Shown here in pieces: positions 7,027-14,054 of a DNA stretch of 64,000 bases (within the stretch, counting starts at the first letter, position 1; each line of letters begins with the position of its first letter). The notes beneath the pieces are model-generated. The model was given only the letters and a program-made list of their open reading frames with translations, searched no databases and had not been told where the DNA came from. The stretch is taken from contig NZ_JAAORJ010000004.1 of the NCBI RefSeq assembly GCF_017696315.1, positions 1 to 64,000 on the forward strand. Reading direction: 5' to 3'. This DNA comes from Prochlorococcus marinus XMU1412. GTDB lineage: Bacteria > Cyanobacteriota > Cyanobacteriia > PCC-6307 > Cyanobiaceae. A program made the position numbers and the translations under genes.

Positions 7027-7062
7027 CACTAGGTCGCAAATGAGTGTGATTTGAGCAAGATT
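7027..7062 (+). repeat. Right-end repeats of module 3, with short tRNA-derived piece
   Basis: CACTAGGTCGCAA (7027-7039) is followed by TGAGTGTGATT (7041-7051) and TGAGCAAGATT (7052-7062). These are diverged copies of the module 3 left-end 11-mer. The tRNA-derived piece in front is the same one that precedes the module 1 right-end repeats at 3110. A weak TTG-containing 10-bp pair may follow at about 7077-7092. Confidence 0.6.
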
Positions 7063-7185
7063 TTGATTATGCACCACATTGCTATATCTTTGTACTTTTT
7101 GGGACTCATAAATTTTCCTGTAATACCAACTTATAAGCTATAGCAATACTTCTTTCTATTAGGGACTGTCGCATTTTTCGTAGCG

Positions 7186-7232
7186 AGTGCTTGGGGAACA
7201 CTAGATCGCAGGTTCGAATCCGTTGAGCCAGA
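7186..7232 (+). repeat. tRNA-Pro 3' fragment, copy 4 (degenerate)
   Basis: AGTGCTTGGGGAACACTAGA and GGTTCGAATCC are still recognisable, but the acceptor end has decayed (CGTTGAGCCAGA). The upstream GGGACTGTCGCA resembles GGGTACTGTCGCA upstream of copy 2. This looks like the oldest attachment site of the stack. Confidence 0.7.
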
Positions 7233-7418
7233 ATAGCTTTTCAGCAATTGTCTAATTTTACTTATGGAAAATCAGGGAAAATGCTCTCCTTTTTAAGCGG
7301 TTTTCTTATGGTTTTCCTTGATACATGTAGAATATTTTTTAATTTTTTAAGATATAAGCTTACAACATATAAATAATAGAGTTGGTTTCTATCCTCATTG
7401 AGCAATGGCTATTAAGTA
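7233..7418. other. Non-coding stretch after tRNA fragment 4
   Basis: AT-rich, with GGAAAAT twice at 10-base spacing (7266 and 7276) and a TTTTCTTATGGTTTTCC stretch in near-mirror arrangement at 7300-7316. This could be a decayed arm-repeat pair like those after the other fragments, but it is too weak to call. Confidence 0.3.
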
Positions 7419-7541
7419 TTGAAGGAATTTTTACTGGAACTTTGGCATAACCATCACGACCCATATCATGCAATTTATGGCATTGGTGGAGTAATAGTAT
7501 TATTGATAATTTATAACTTATTACTTAATAAATATCATTAA
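7419..7541 (+). CDS. Histidine-rich single-helix mini-protein (TTG start), tentative
   Basis: A 40-codon frame starting at TTG encodes ELWHNHHDPYHAIYGIG, then a hydrophobic helix VIVLLIIYNLLL. The dense His/aromatic N-terminus followed by one membrane helix looks like a real small thylakoid or plasma-membrane protein rather than chance. No upstream ATG is available in frame because a stop lies just before the TTG. Unrecognised. Confidence 0.4.
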   Translation: MKEFLLELWHNHHDPYHAIYGIGGVIVLLIIYNLLLNKYH

Positions 7542-7680
7542 CAAGAAACCCTTCCAGAAATTCCAACTAATGAAAGGGTTATTAAATCAACTCGCAACTA
7601 TATAGGATCAATTTATGTCTTGCAGCAAACGTAGAGTTTGCTGACGAGGTTTGGCCTCAATTAATCTATAGCAAAAATAT

Positions 7681-7896
7681 TTAAACTCCCGCTATTTTTC
7701 TTTCAGCTTGTCGTTTTTTTAGAATTGAATAAGCTTGTGAAGCCCATTTTCGAGAAATATCAAATTCAGCATCTAACTTCTCTCTAAGTAATTTGCCAAT
7801 TTTAAATACTTCTATGAAGCCTAGATAAATTATTACCAGCACCTTAGTTATGTTTACTGCAACAGCTGCTATCTTTTCAATTCTTTGATCTTTCAT
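7681..7896 (-). CDS. Small protein with one membrane helix, unknown
   Basis: A 71-residue protein with a hydrophobic segment at about residues 9-28 (AAVAVNITKVLVIIYLGFI), then a basic, helix-prone C-terminus (ISRKWASQAYSILKKRQAER). It stands alone between the tRNA-module stack and the hli gene. There is no recognised family. Confidence 0.45.
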   Translation of the reverse strand: MKDQRIEKIAAVAVNITKVLVIIYLGFIEVFKIGKLLREKLDAEFDISRKWASQAYSILKKRQAERKIAGV

Positions 7897-8300
7897 TTGA
7901 ACTTATCCAAGTCCACTAAAATTACCATTTGTAAGAAATTATGCAAATGTTTTTCAAATTAAAAATAACTTCTAAAAATACTGGTTTTCTTCCTAGCTGC
8001 GACACCCATCATTTAGACCAACTATTAAAACCTTGTGGTACACTAGGTCAACTTTGGGGGAAATTCCATTAAGTTTCAAAAATCTTATAAAGTTTTAGAA
8101 GATAAAAGGGATTATAACTCCAGTTACAGCTTCAAATCGTAGATATATGGTCTTCTGACTTATTGACTTAGAGTACTAGGTGAATTTGTTCCTATCCAAT
8201 TAAATGAAAAAGATAAAAAATATTTGATTGATACAATACCTTTTTAACCTATTTAGCCTTTTTATTTTTTAAGATATGTAAGAGTTAAATTCCTAATAAA
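7897..8300. other. Gene-free stretch with possible attachment-site remnants
   Basis: No supported gene. Short resemblances to the tRNA-derived piece occur (TACACTAGGTCAA near 8040 and GTACTAGGTGAA near 8174), and the last 110 bases contain an open but start-less frame ending before the hli gene. These may be traces of older insertions. Confidence 0.35.
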
Positions 8301-8555
8301 ATGAGTAAATTTAAAGATAACTTTTCGAGCGAAAGCTTTTACCCAGATAGTAATTATTATCTTGACCAGGAGAATACTCCTGAAGAGGACCTAATTAAAA
8401 AAGATCAAAAATCCAATATGGGGGTAAATTTTGAATGGCCAAATACATATTGGTTTATTGCTGAAAGAACAAATGGAAGGCTAGCAATGATTGGTTTCAT
8501 GGCTGTCATTATTAACTACACCTTATTTGGATGGATAGCTTATCCAATCCTATAA
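8301..8555 (+). CDS. hli: High-light-inducible protein (Hli/Scp), long N-terminus
   Basis: An 84-residue protein with the HLIP chlorophyll-binding helix at the C-terminus: AERTNGRLAMIGFMAVIIN (about residues 53-71), holding the conserved E-x-x-N-x-R and AM-x-G residues, then LFGWIAYPIL. Hli proteins bind chlorophyll and carotenoid in the thylakoid and protect photosystems under high light and nutrient stress. The 45-residue charged N-terminus is longer than in the compact Hlis at 41588-42651. The next gene starts immediately after the stop, suggesting co-expression. Confidence 0.9.
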   Translation: MSKFKDNFSSESFYPDSNYYLDQENTPEEDLIKKDQKSNMGVNFEWPNTYWFIAERTNGRLAMIGFMAVIINYTLFGWIAYPIL

Positions 8556-8783
8556 ATGAGTAATTCTAATTTTGACAAAAATGGTATAGATAAGTCTGGG
8601 ACACATTGGCTTCAATATGCTGCGTTTGTTATAACTGCATTTGTTATTTATTTTGGGTGGGCATTTTTCAATGATGCGAATTTTAACCATTTCGCTGTAA
8701 AAATATTCAAGTTCTGGAATTGTAATGGATATAATCCATTAAGTTATTGTGTGATGCGCTGGAGAGTAGATTTTTATCCTTAA
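8556..8783 (+). CDS. Small membrane protein adjoining hli, possibly C-terminally altered
   Basis: A 75-residue protein directly abutting the hli stop codon. It has one membrane helix (about residues 18-38, WLQYAAFVITAFVIYFGWAF) and an NDANFNHF segment. The C-terminus (NGYNPLSYCVMRWRVDFYP) reads less naturally and may result from a late frameshift. No family assigned; position suggests a role with the Hli protein. Confidence 0.5.
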   Translation: MSNSNFDKNGIDKSGTHWLQYAAFVITAFVIYFGWAFFNDANFNHFAVKIFKFWNCNGYNPLSYCVMRWRVDFYP

Positions 8784-8790
8784 AAAATTA

Positions 8791-9022
8791 ATTGCTAGGT
8801 CTTACTGCTTGGTTAATTCAAATAGAACAAGGTTAAAAAAGTTTATCGGAAATGCAAATAAAGAAGATCAATTTTTTAAATATATGTTTATTGATTCTAT
8901 GGAGGGTAAATCCTATATGGGCAAAAACCCTCCTATCATGACAACTAGAAAAGAATAAAAAAGATGCAACTAGAGAAGAATGAGAAAAATTAATTACTCA
9001 GAATTGGAGAAGAACCGAGTAA
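8791..9022 (+). pseudogene. Decayed DUF1651-like gene
   Basis: Conceptual translation gives IARSYCLVNSNRTRLKKF, then KYMFIDSMEGKSYMGKNPPI, then a frameshift into REE-stop-EKLITQNWRRTE. This aligns along its length with the intact 81-residue DUF1651-like protein at 10095-10340 (AKSYWLINSN, EYMFIDTGK, KPPVMT, YERLLSKGWRKIEK). Lesions are an ATT where the ATG should be, an in-frame TAA at 8956, a +1 shift, and a TGA at 8981. The copy lies on the opposite strand, about 1 kb from its relative. Confidence 0.7.
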
Positions 9023-9220
9023 GATTAAACAAAGAAAGAGAGCTTAGGCTGCTAATCCTTAAAAAGTGATCAAATAATCCTCGATTACTAACTAGTAGCG
9101 CTTAGCGTAGTAAGTGTTTCATACTATTCAAGTTATTTCTACCAAAGTCGAAAAGTATAAATCTTACATTTTTGCTAACCAATTTACTACAACTTCCAAA
9201 TTACTCTTATTGGTTTTTGA

Positions 9221-9943
9221 TTAGTCATATGTTTTTGAGGAGTTTTCAAGTAATCCATTTAATTCTAAGAGTTCTTCTTTACTAAGTTCTCTATATTCTC
9301 CTATTGGCACGTCTAACTTAATATTCATAATTCTCACACGCTTTAATGATCGTACTCTATATCCTAAAGCCTCACACATTCTTCTAATCTGGCGGTTAAG
9401 TCCCTGTGTGAGAATTATTTTAAAAATTCTTGGACCCAATTGTTTTACGTAACAATTTTTAGTTATTGTGTCTAGTATTTCAACTCCATTACTCATGCTT
9501 TGAATAAAGTCGCTATTAATCGGGCGATTAACTTTTACAATATATTCCTTTTCATGATTATTTCTTGCTCTAAGTATTTTATTTACGATATCTCCATCAT
9601 TAGTTAAAAAAATCAATCCCTCGCTGAGCTTATCTAATCTTCCGATAGGGAAAATTCTTTTAGGATATTTGATGAAATCTATTACGTTATTGGGTTCTAC
9701 TTTTCTATCTGTTGTGCATACAATTCCTACAGGTTTATTAAAGGCTAAATATATGTTTTTTTGTCTCTTTGATTTTTCTATTCTTTGACCTTTAACTTCT
9801 ACTTGATCACTTTCTTCAACTTTGTCGCCAATATTTGGAATTCTGCCATTAATTGTAACCTTTCCTTCTAAGATTAATCTATCTGCTTCTCTTCTAGAAC
9901 AATAACCGACTTCACTTAAATATTTATTTATTCTGGTAGCCAT
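9221..9943 (-). CDS. rluF: 23S rRNA pseudouridine synthase, RluF/RsuA family
   Basis: A 240-residue protein with an N-terminal S4 RNA-binding domain (MATRINKYLSEVGYCSRREA, GKVTING), then the RsuA-type catalytic domain with IGRLDKLSEGLIFLTNDG, in which the Asp is the catalytic residue, and GLNRQIRRMCEALGYRV. It isomerises uridine to pseudouridine in rRNA. RluF is the best guess from length and motif context, but RsuA or RluB/E-type specificity cannot be excluded by eye. It stands alone, flanked by accessory small genes. Confidence 0.8.
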   Translation of the reverse strand: MATRINKYLSEVGYCSRREADRLILEGKVTINGRIPNIGDKVEESDQVEVKGQRIEKSKRQKNIYLAFNKPVGIVCTTDRKVEPNNVIDFIKYPKRIFPIGRLDKLSEGLIFLTNDGDIVNKILRARNNHEKEYIVKVNRPINSDFIQSMSNGVEILDTITKNCYVKQLGPRIFKIILTQGLNRQIRRMCEALGYRVRSLKRVRIMNIKLDVPIGEYRELSKEELLELNGLLENSSKTYD

Positions 9944-10094
9944 TTTGGATATTTCATTTTTATCTGCACTAAATTAAATAATTTACTAATCTCCTCATAT
10001 TCTAAATCAGCTGTCAATTTTAGTTAATATTCTCATTATTAAATTTCAAATTATTTTCATCAATAATTTCTACCACACAGATCTAGATCTCTTT

Positions 10095-10340
10095 TTAATT
10101 CCAATTTTTTTCAATTTTTCTCCATCCCTTAGAAAGTAATCTTTCATAAATTTCTCTAGCTAAATCTATTTCAACAGAAACTGTATTTGTCATTACTGGT
10201 GGTTTATTTCCTGATCCCCCCACTATTTTTCCAGTATCTATGAACATATACTCAAAAACTCCATCAATACTCTTATCATTTTTCATAAATCTTTTAACTT
10301 CTGAACTATTTGAATTAATCAACCAATAAGATTTAGCCAT
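10095..10340 (-). CDS. DUF1651-like protein
   Basis: An 81-residue protein with the DUF1651 pattern: YWLINSNSSEVKRF, a central MFIDTGK...GNKPPVMT, and a C-terminal AREIYERLLSKGWRKIE. DUF1651 proteins are expanded in marine picocyanobacteria and their function is unknown. Relatives in this window are the intact gene at 27096 and the pseudogene at 8791. It lies 32 bases downstream of the SRAP gene on the same strand and may be co-transcribed with it. Confidence 0.65.
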   Translation of the reverse strand: MAKSYWLINSNSSEVKRFMKNDKSIDGVFEYMFIDTGKIVGGSGNKPPVMTNTVSVEIDLAREIYERLLSKGWRKIEKNWN

Positions 10341-10372
10341 TAATCTAACCTTGGGATTAGTAAACGTTCCAT

Positions 10373-11011
10373 TTAAAACAAACTCATTTGATCAGCTTCT
10401 TTTTTCTTTAAATCCTCTACTAACCAACCATCAGGGGACCAACCCATCATAATTGCAAATAATCCTTTTAATTCATCTGCATCTTTAACTTGCTCTGTCC
10501 ATTGTTCCTCATATCCATTAGGAACGATCACAGGCATGCGGTGATGTAAAGGTTTAACTAAATTATTTGGATGAGTAGTTAAAACGCAGCAACTTTCAAG
10601 TTCTGCTCCATCTGGTGAGGTCCACTTACTCCAAATTCCTCCCAACCAAAAAGTCTCATAATTCGCTTTTCGAACACGATATTTTTTTTCAAAAAAACCG
10701 CTCGCAGGTATTAGGCACCTCTTATGTTTCCAACTTCCATAAAATAATTTTTTTTCTTCTACGGTTTCTGATCTTGCATTAAATGGTCTTGGTCGGTCCT
10801 TATCAAATGGGTCTCTCGCCCAAGGGGAAATAAAGCCCCAAGTCATAAAAGTAGTTTTAATTCTTCCTTCGTTTTTAATTACAAGAACAGGATCATTAGG
10901 TCTTATTAGTCTTTGAGTTTCATATTTAGAATCAAGTCCACTTGGATAGTCTTGTTTCAAAACCTTTGGCAACTTCTCAAATTTAGTTTTCAACTCAAAT
11001 CTTCCGCACAT
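10373..11011 (-). CDS. SRAP-domain protein (HMCES/YedK family)
   Basis: A 212-residue protein beginning MCGRF, where Cys2 after Met removal is the residue that crosslinks abasic sites in single-stranded DNA. Other SRAP motifs are WGFISPWA, NARSETVEE, LIPASGFFEKK (family GFYEW) and HHRMPVI. SRAP proteins shield abasic sites at forks from cleavage and error-prone repair. The Tyr-Glu-Trp triad is changed to Phe-Glu-Lys, but the key Glu is kept. Length is normal for bacterial members. Confidence 0.9.
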   Translation of the reverse strand: MCGRFELKTKFEKLPKVLKQDYPSGLDSKYETQRLIRPNDPVLVIKNEGRIKTTFMTWGFISPWARDPFDKDRPRPFNARSETVEEKKLFYGSWKHKRCLIPASGFFEKKYRVRKANYETFWLGGIWSKWTSPDGAELESCCVLTTHPNNLVKPLHHRMPVIVPNGYEEQWTEQVKDADELKGLFAIMMGWSPDGWLVEDLKKKEADQMSLF

Positions 11012-11203
11012 TGATTTTTAAAATATTTTTAAAACTCACTTTAAAAAAAACAGTAAATTTACCTTATTTTAGATCTACTTTCAGTTTTCTCAAATAAAAA
11101 ACAATTTTTTGATCGTAGAAATTTTTTTATCCAAATAATTAAAAGAAAATATAGATATTGAAAAGCTTCCTCAAATTTAATTTGAATGATTCAAACTTGA
11201 GTT

Positions 11204-11350
11204 ATGACAGACCCTATTCTTTATTTATCTATGTTATTGGGACTTGGAGGAGTTTATGTATTAATCTCTTCTTTCCATGATGATGACGATGGTGATGATG
11301 ATGGAGAAAAATATATTTATAATCTCGAACAAACTAACTTAGCGAGATAG
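11204..11350 (+). CDS. Mini membrane protein with acidic Asp-rich tail, 48 aa
   Basis: MTDPILYLSMLLGLGGVYVL gives one helix (residues 4-22), followed by an acidic run HDDDDGDDDGE and a short polar tail. A single helix plus poly-Asp tail recurs in the 37-residue gene at 13392. It is unrecognised; a role in binding divalent metals or a basic partner would be speculation. Confidence 0.5.
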   Translation: MTDPILYLSMLLGLGGVYVLISSFHDDDDGDDDGEKYIYNLEQTNLAR

Positions 11351-11597
11351 TTGATTTGTTTATAGAAACATTACTTAAAACAGTTTCTTTCAAAAACAGG
11401 CTACCACTGAAAATAGTTTAAAGAAGTAATGGAAATATTGTCTTTTTTTTACCAAAACCACCTGCTCATTATATTAATTTTTAAATTAGGTTGTTGGTCC
11501 TCTATCCGTATATGTTTGTGCCTTAAACCGTACATTTTTATTAGTCGATTGATAAGCATGCCTAGTTAGAACTTAATGGTAACGGAGATAAAATCAA

Positions 11598-11783
11598 ATG
11601 CCTTCAACGCCAATAAAATCTTGTAATAAATATGTGTTGAGTTACAAAGATTCAACAAATAAGACACATGAAGTTGGCTTCTACGCTCGCGATGCATACG
11701 ATTGCCTAATGCTTGCGAGAGAATTCAACTCTTACGTACATGACAATCCCGGATCTGTAATCAGAATCCAACAAAAATTTTGA
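11598..11783 (+). CDS. Conserved-looking small protein, 61 aa, unknown
   Basis: A soluble small protein (SCNKYVLSYKDSTNKTHEVG, then YARDAYDCLMLAREFNSYVH). Beta-strand then helix patterning and balanced composition indicate a real gene; an AACGGAGATAAA Shine-Dalgarno-like stretch lies 8-15 bases before the ATG. It is followed 11 bases later by another small gene on the same strand. No family recognised. Confidence 0.6.
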   Translation: MPSTPIKSCNKYVLSYKDSTNKTHEVGFYARDAYDCLMLAREFNSYVHDNPGSVIRIQQKF

Positions 11784-11794
11784 GTAATTTAATT

Positions 11795-11959
11795 ATGAAT
11801 TTAAAAAGATCACCATTCGCAATTCAAGATAAAAATGCAAGAGATCTTGATAATGCAAAAGATTATCCAACAATTGCAGATTTAATTAGAGAACAGACAG
11901 AACCACAAGATTACGCTAATACAGTTCACCATCGGAGAGATTTAGACTCTCTCGGTTAG
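11795..11959 (+). CDS. Small soluble protein, 54 aa, unknown
   Basis: Encodes MNLKRSPFAIQDKNARDLDN followed by a helical IADLIREQTEP and a charged tail ANTVHHRRDLDSLG. It lies 11 bases downstream of the 61-residue gene on the same strand, so the two likely form a transcript. Composition is natural and hydrophilic. No recognised domain. Confidence 0.5.
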   Translation: MNLKRSPFAIQDKNARDLDNAKDYPTIADLIREQTEPQDYANTVHHRRDLDSLG

Positions 11960-12027
11960 TTTACGAGAATGGCTATTTACTAATTTTTAAAAATTAACGA
12001 TTATGATTAATGTGATTTGTGATTCAT

Positions 12028-12195
12028 TCATAAGATAATATTTTCTTCTTCAAGTTTTTTTTTAAGCTCTATAGGCATATATGCAATATCTTTTTTTATT
12101 GCATTAATGGCATCTCTATACTTTTCGGGTTCAGCTAAAAGCATTTTTATTAAATTGTATTGACTTTCAATTTCTTCAGAAGAGAATTTTCCCAT
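12028..12195 (-). CDS. Small helical protein, 55 aa, unknown
   Basis: MGKFSSEEIESQYNLIKMLL, then EPEKYRDAINAIKKDIAYMP and ELKKKLEEENIIL: an all-helical, charged protein. It lies 60 bases downstream of the DUF3303 gene on the same strand. Its pattern suggests a small helical bundle; no family recognised. Confidence 0.5.
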   Translation of the reverse strand: MGKFSSEEIESQYNLIKMLLAEPEKYRDAINAIKKDIAYMPIELKKKLEEENIIL

Positions 12196-12255
12196 AAAAA
12201 ATATGCACTACACTTTCATATTAAATCAACAGTCAAACACTAAAAAGATTATTTA

Positions 12256-12567
12256 TTAGTTAGAGGCTGCTGCAATTTCTTTATGGACGTAGAGAAATTC
12301 TTTATCTGTTAGAACTGGTGTAACTTCAATTTCTACGCCAAAATTATCGACCCAGATACTACTCCATTTCCAAATATTCTGATGGTTTGAAGATTCAACT
12401 ATTGCCCAACCATTAGCTCCCTCAGGATTTACTACTCGATTAAGAACTTTAAACCCATCAAATTCATCACCTTCGCATCCTCCTTCCACAAAACCCGCAA
12501 AAGCTTCGGCCCCTTGCATATGACTTTCTTGATCTGGAAATTGCCAGTGTACGATGTAAGTTTGCAT
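12256..12567 (-). CDS. DUF3303-like protein
   Basis: A 103-residue protein matching the DUF3303 pattern: MQTYIVHWQFPDQESHMQGA, then FKVLNRVVNPEGANGWAIVE, WKWSSIWVDNF and VTPVLTDKEF. The fold resembles ferredoxin-like (dimeric alpha/beta barrel) small proteins. Function is unknown. It is a common accessory gene in marine cyanobacteria and stands alone here with a helical mini-gene downstream. Confidence 0.7.
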   Translation of the reverse strand: MQTYIVHWQFPDQESHMQGAEAFAGFVEGGCEGDEFDGFKVLNRVVNPEGANGWAIVESSNHQNIWKWSSIWVDNFGVEIEVTPVLTDKEFLYVHKEIAAASN

Positions 12568-12690
12568 GAATAAAATAATTTATTTAATTATTAATTATCG
12601 AATCTTAAAATTAAATAAAAAGTCTTTAAACACTAATTAAAAACTCATAAGCCTAAAAGGCAAACAAATAAAAAAAAAGACTCTTACGAG

Positions 12691-12860
12691 CCTAGGTGAT
12701 GGGGACTCCTATAATGACAAATTAAACAGAAACAAACAACCCCATCAATAGGTAATTTTAAATACTTACAAACACTATATGTAGTGCTAAGATTTTGAAA
12801 AGGCTGGGTGATGGGGATTATCCCGCTTTTTGATTGGGGCGAAGCAAACGCCCTTTTTTT
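12691..12860 (+). ncRNA. Putative structured RNA with competing stems and intrinsic terminator
   Basis: Stem 1 pairs CCTA-gg-TGATGGGG (12691-12704) with CCCCATCA-a-TAGG (12740-12752), 12 base pairs. A second TGATGGGG (12809-12816), identical to the 5' strand of stem 1, lies in the loop of a GC(T)GGG/CCCGC hairpin (12803-12826) and could displace it. A terminator follows: GGGCG-7 nt-CGCCC and seven T (12837-12860). The T-run touches the ATG of a 48-codon frame at 12861. This may be a free small RNA or an attenuator-type leader. No match to a known RNA family is recognised. Confidence 0.5.
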
Positions 12861-13007
12861 ATGGAAAAATTTACTTTAATCAATAAAGCCAGATCGAGAA
12901 TTAAAGTATTTGAACCATTTGATGATAGTTCTAAGAACCCTTCTCTGATTAATGCAATTTTAATCTCTTATGTTTTGTGCTTAAGCGATCAAGTAAGGCA
13001 GTTATGA
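12861..13007 (+). CDS. Short ORF directly after an intrinsic terminator, 48 aa
   Basis: The ATG abuts the terminator T-run of the RNA upstream, so there is no room for a Shine-Dalgarno site. The product MEKFTLINKARSRIKVFEPF, then a polar loop and hydrophobic LINAILISYVLCL, has reasonable composition. If real, expression would depend on read-through of the terminator. It overlaps the next frame by ATGA (13004-13007). Confidence 0.35.
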   Translation: MEKFTLINKARSRIKVFEPFDDSSKNPSLINAILISYVLCLSDQVRQL

Positions 13008-13108
13008 AAGGCTCTAGGGTTGAATCTATCGAAGAGGCGAGAAAAGAATATAAAAAACTTTTAGAGGAAGGGAGGAAAAAAACTTTTCGATTCAACAGTT
13101 TTTTTTAA
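13004..13108 (+). CDS. Charged helical peptide, 34 aa, tentative
   Basis: MKGSRVESIEEARKEYKKLL, then EEGRKKTF: a strongly amphipathic charged helix. It overlaps the preceding short frame by ATGA, a typical coupling arrangement. Small size keeps confidence low. Confidence 0.35.
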   Translation: MKGSRVESIEEARKEYKKLLEEGRKKTFRFNSFF

Positions 13109-13191
13109 AAAATGGTGAATAGGTACTTTACCTAACATTTGACATTATTAAAAATTAATTGCTAGATAAGCTTCAGGATGGAAGATTAAAA

Positions 13192-13359
13192 ATGAAAAAT
13201 GAAATTTATTCAAATATTAAAGATTCAGATGCTTTGGAAAGTTTTTTTGAATGTATAACTTCTTGTAGCATCAATAGTGAGGGAGTAGATTGCACAACAG
13301 CATGTTATGTGAAACATTTAGAACCAAACAATATTGATTATCCTTTAAAATTTTCATAA
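13192..13359 (+). CDS. Small twin-CX3C protein, 55 aa
   Basis: Start chosen at ATG 13192; a longer frame with a TTG start at 13159 exists. The core is ESFFECITSCSINSEGVD followed by CTTACYVKHLE, giving C-x3-C, 8 residues, C-x3-C. This spacing would suit a helical hairpin closed by two disulfides or one structural metal, like small Tim or CHCH proteins by analogy only. I associate similar short ESFFxCxxxC proteins with marine picocyanobacteria, but their function is unknown. Confidence 0.6.
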   Translation: MKNEIYSNIKDSDALESFFECITSCSINSEGVDCTTACYVKHLEPNNIDYPLKFS

Positions 13360-13391
13360 GCAAAGCTTATTAACAATTTTAAATTTCATTG

Positions 13392-13505
13392 ATGTTATTA
13401 CCTCCTCCTCAAGTTATTTTTGGTCTATTGCTTTTATCTATAGCAGTAGTTCTTATCTGGGATATTAGATACAATCCTTTTGGAGAAGACGAAGACGGAA
13501 TTTAA
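13392..13505 (+). CDS. Mini membrane protein, 37 aa
   Basis: MLLPPPQVIFGLLLLSIAVV gives one helix, followed by LIWDIRYNPFGEDEDGI with an acidic tail. Size and shape resemble photosystem low-molecular-mass subunits, but I cannot match it to a named one. The topology is the same as the 48-residue gene at 11204. Confidence 0.5.
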   Translation: MLLPPPQVIFGLLLLSIAVVLIWDIRYNPFGEDEDGI

Positions 13506-13508
13506 TCT

Positions 13509-13625
13509 TCAACTAGGAAGCTGATTTGTAGGTGGTGCGTGGAATTGCCGTTTCTTTCTTTTGAGTCTTTTATAAGCGACTAAAGAGCCTAATAATAATA
13601 ATGTAAAAGCTATTGAGTTAATCAT
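13509..13625 (-). CDS. Mini membrane protein with basic tail, 38 aa
   Basis: MINSIAFTLLLLGSLVAYKR forms one helix, followed by a strongly basic LKRKKRQFH and a Pro-containing end. It is convergent with, and 3 bases from, the 37-residue acidic-tailed gene at 13392. Unrecognised. Confidence 0.45.
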   Translation of the reverse strand: MINSIAFTLLLLGSLVAYKRLKRKKRQFHAPPTNQLPS

Positions 13626-13804
13626 ATCAAGTAGTTTTATATATATAAAAACAAATATGTTCTAAATATCAATGACTAAAGTTATTTTTTCAAAAAGTGA
13701 TTAATTAAGGACTAATTTTTAATATTTAGCTTTTTATATTAGGTATCTAAAACAACTAAAAGAAAATGCTTATCTGACCAAAAGTAATTGCTATGTAATA
13801 AGAA

Positions 13805-13909
13805 TCACTTTTTCTTATTTCTCATTTGATATTGCAGAACGGCTTTAAGATGTTGTACTTCTTTTTCTAAAGTTTCGATTCTTTTTTCTAGTTCTTCATT
13901 AGTTGCCAT
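13805..13909 (-). CDS. Coiled-coil micro-protein, 34 aa
   Basis: MATNEELEKRIETLEKEVQH then LKAVLQYQMRNKKK shows a clear heptad pattern (L, I, L, V, L, V, L at a/d positions). It resembles a leucine-zipper or SlyX-like micro-protein and could oligomerise. No function known. Confidence 0.5.
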   Translation of the reverse strand: MATNEELEKRIETLEKEVQHLKAVLQYQMRNKKK

Positions 13910-14054
13910 ATTTTTTTGAGATTAATTCCCTAATATTTATAATATTAAAAAAGCGATTTATTACGCATGGTAAATGTCTAATAAGTAATAGAACCTATTG
14001 ATGTGCATAATCTCTATAGATAAATTATGCAGAGTATAAATTTAGGGGTGATTT

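Noticed and set aside
1-7232. A tyrosine integrase or other recombinase for the modules
   Set aside because: No frame in the window shows the integrase R-H-R-Y pattern or serine recombinase motifs; the modules are called from attachment-site architecture only.
7266-7282. GGAAAAT direct repeats after tRNA fragment 4 as another arm-repeat pair
   Set aside because: Spacing is 10 not 11, the units are short and AT-rich, and no matching right end is seen.
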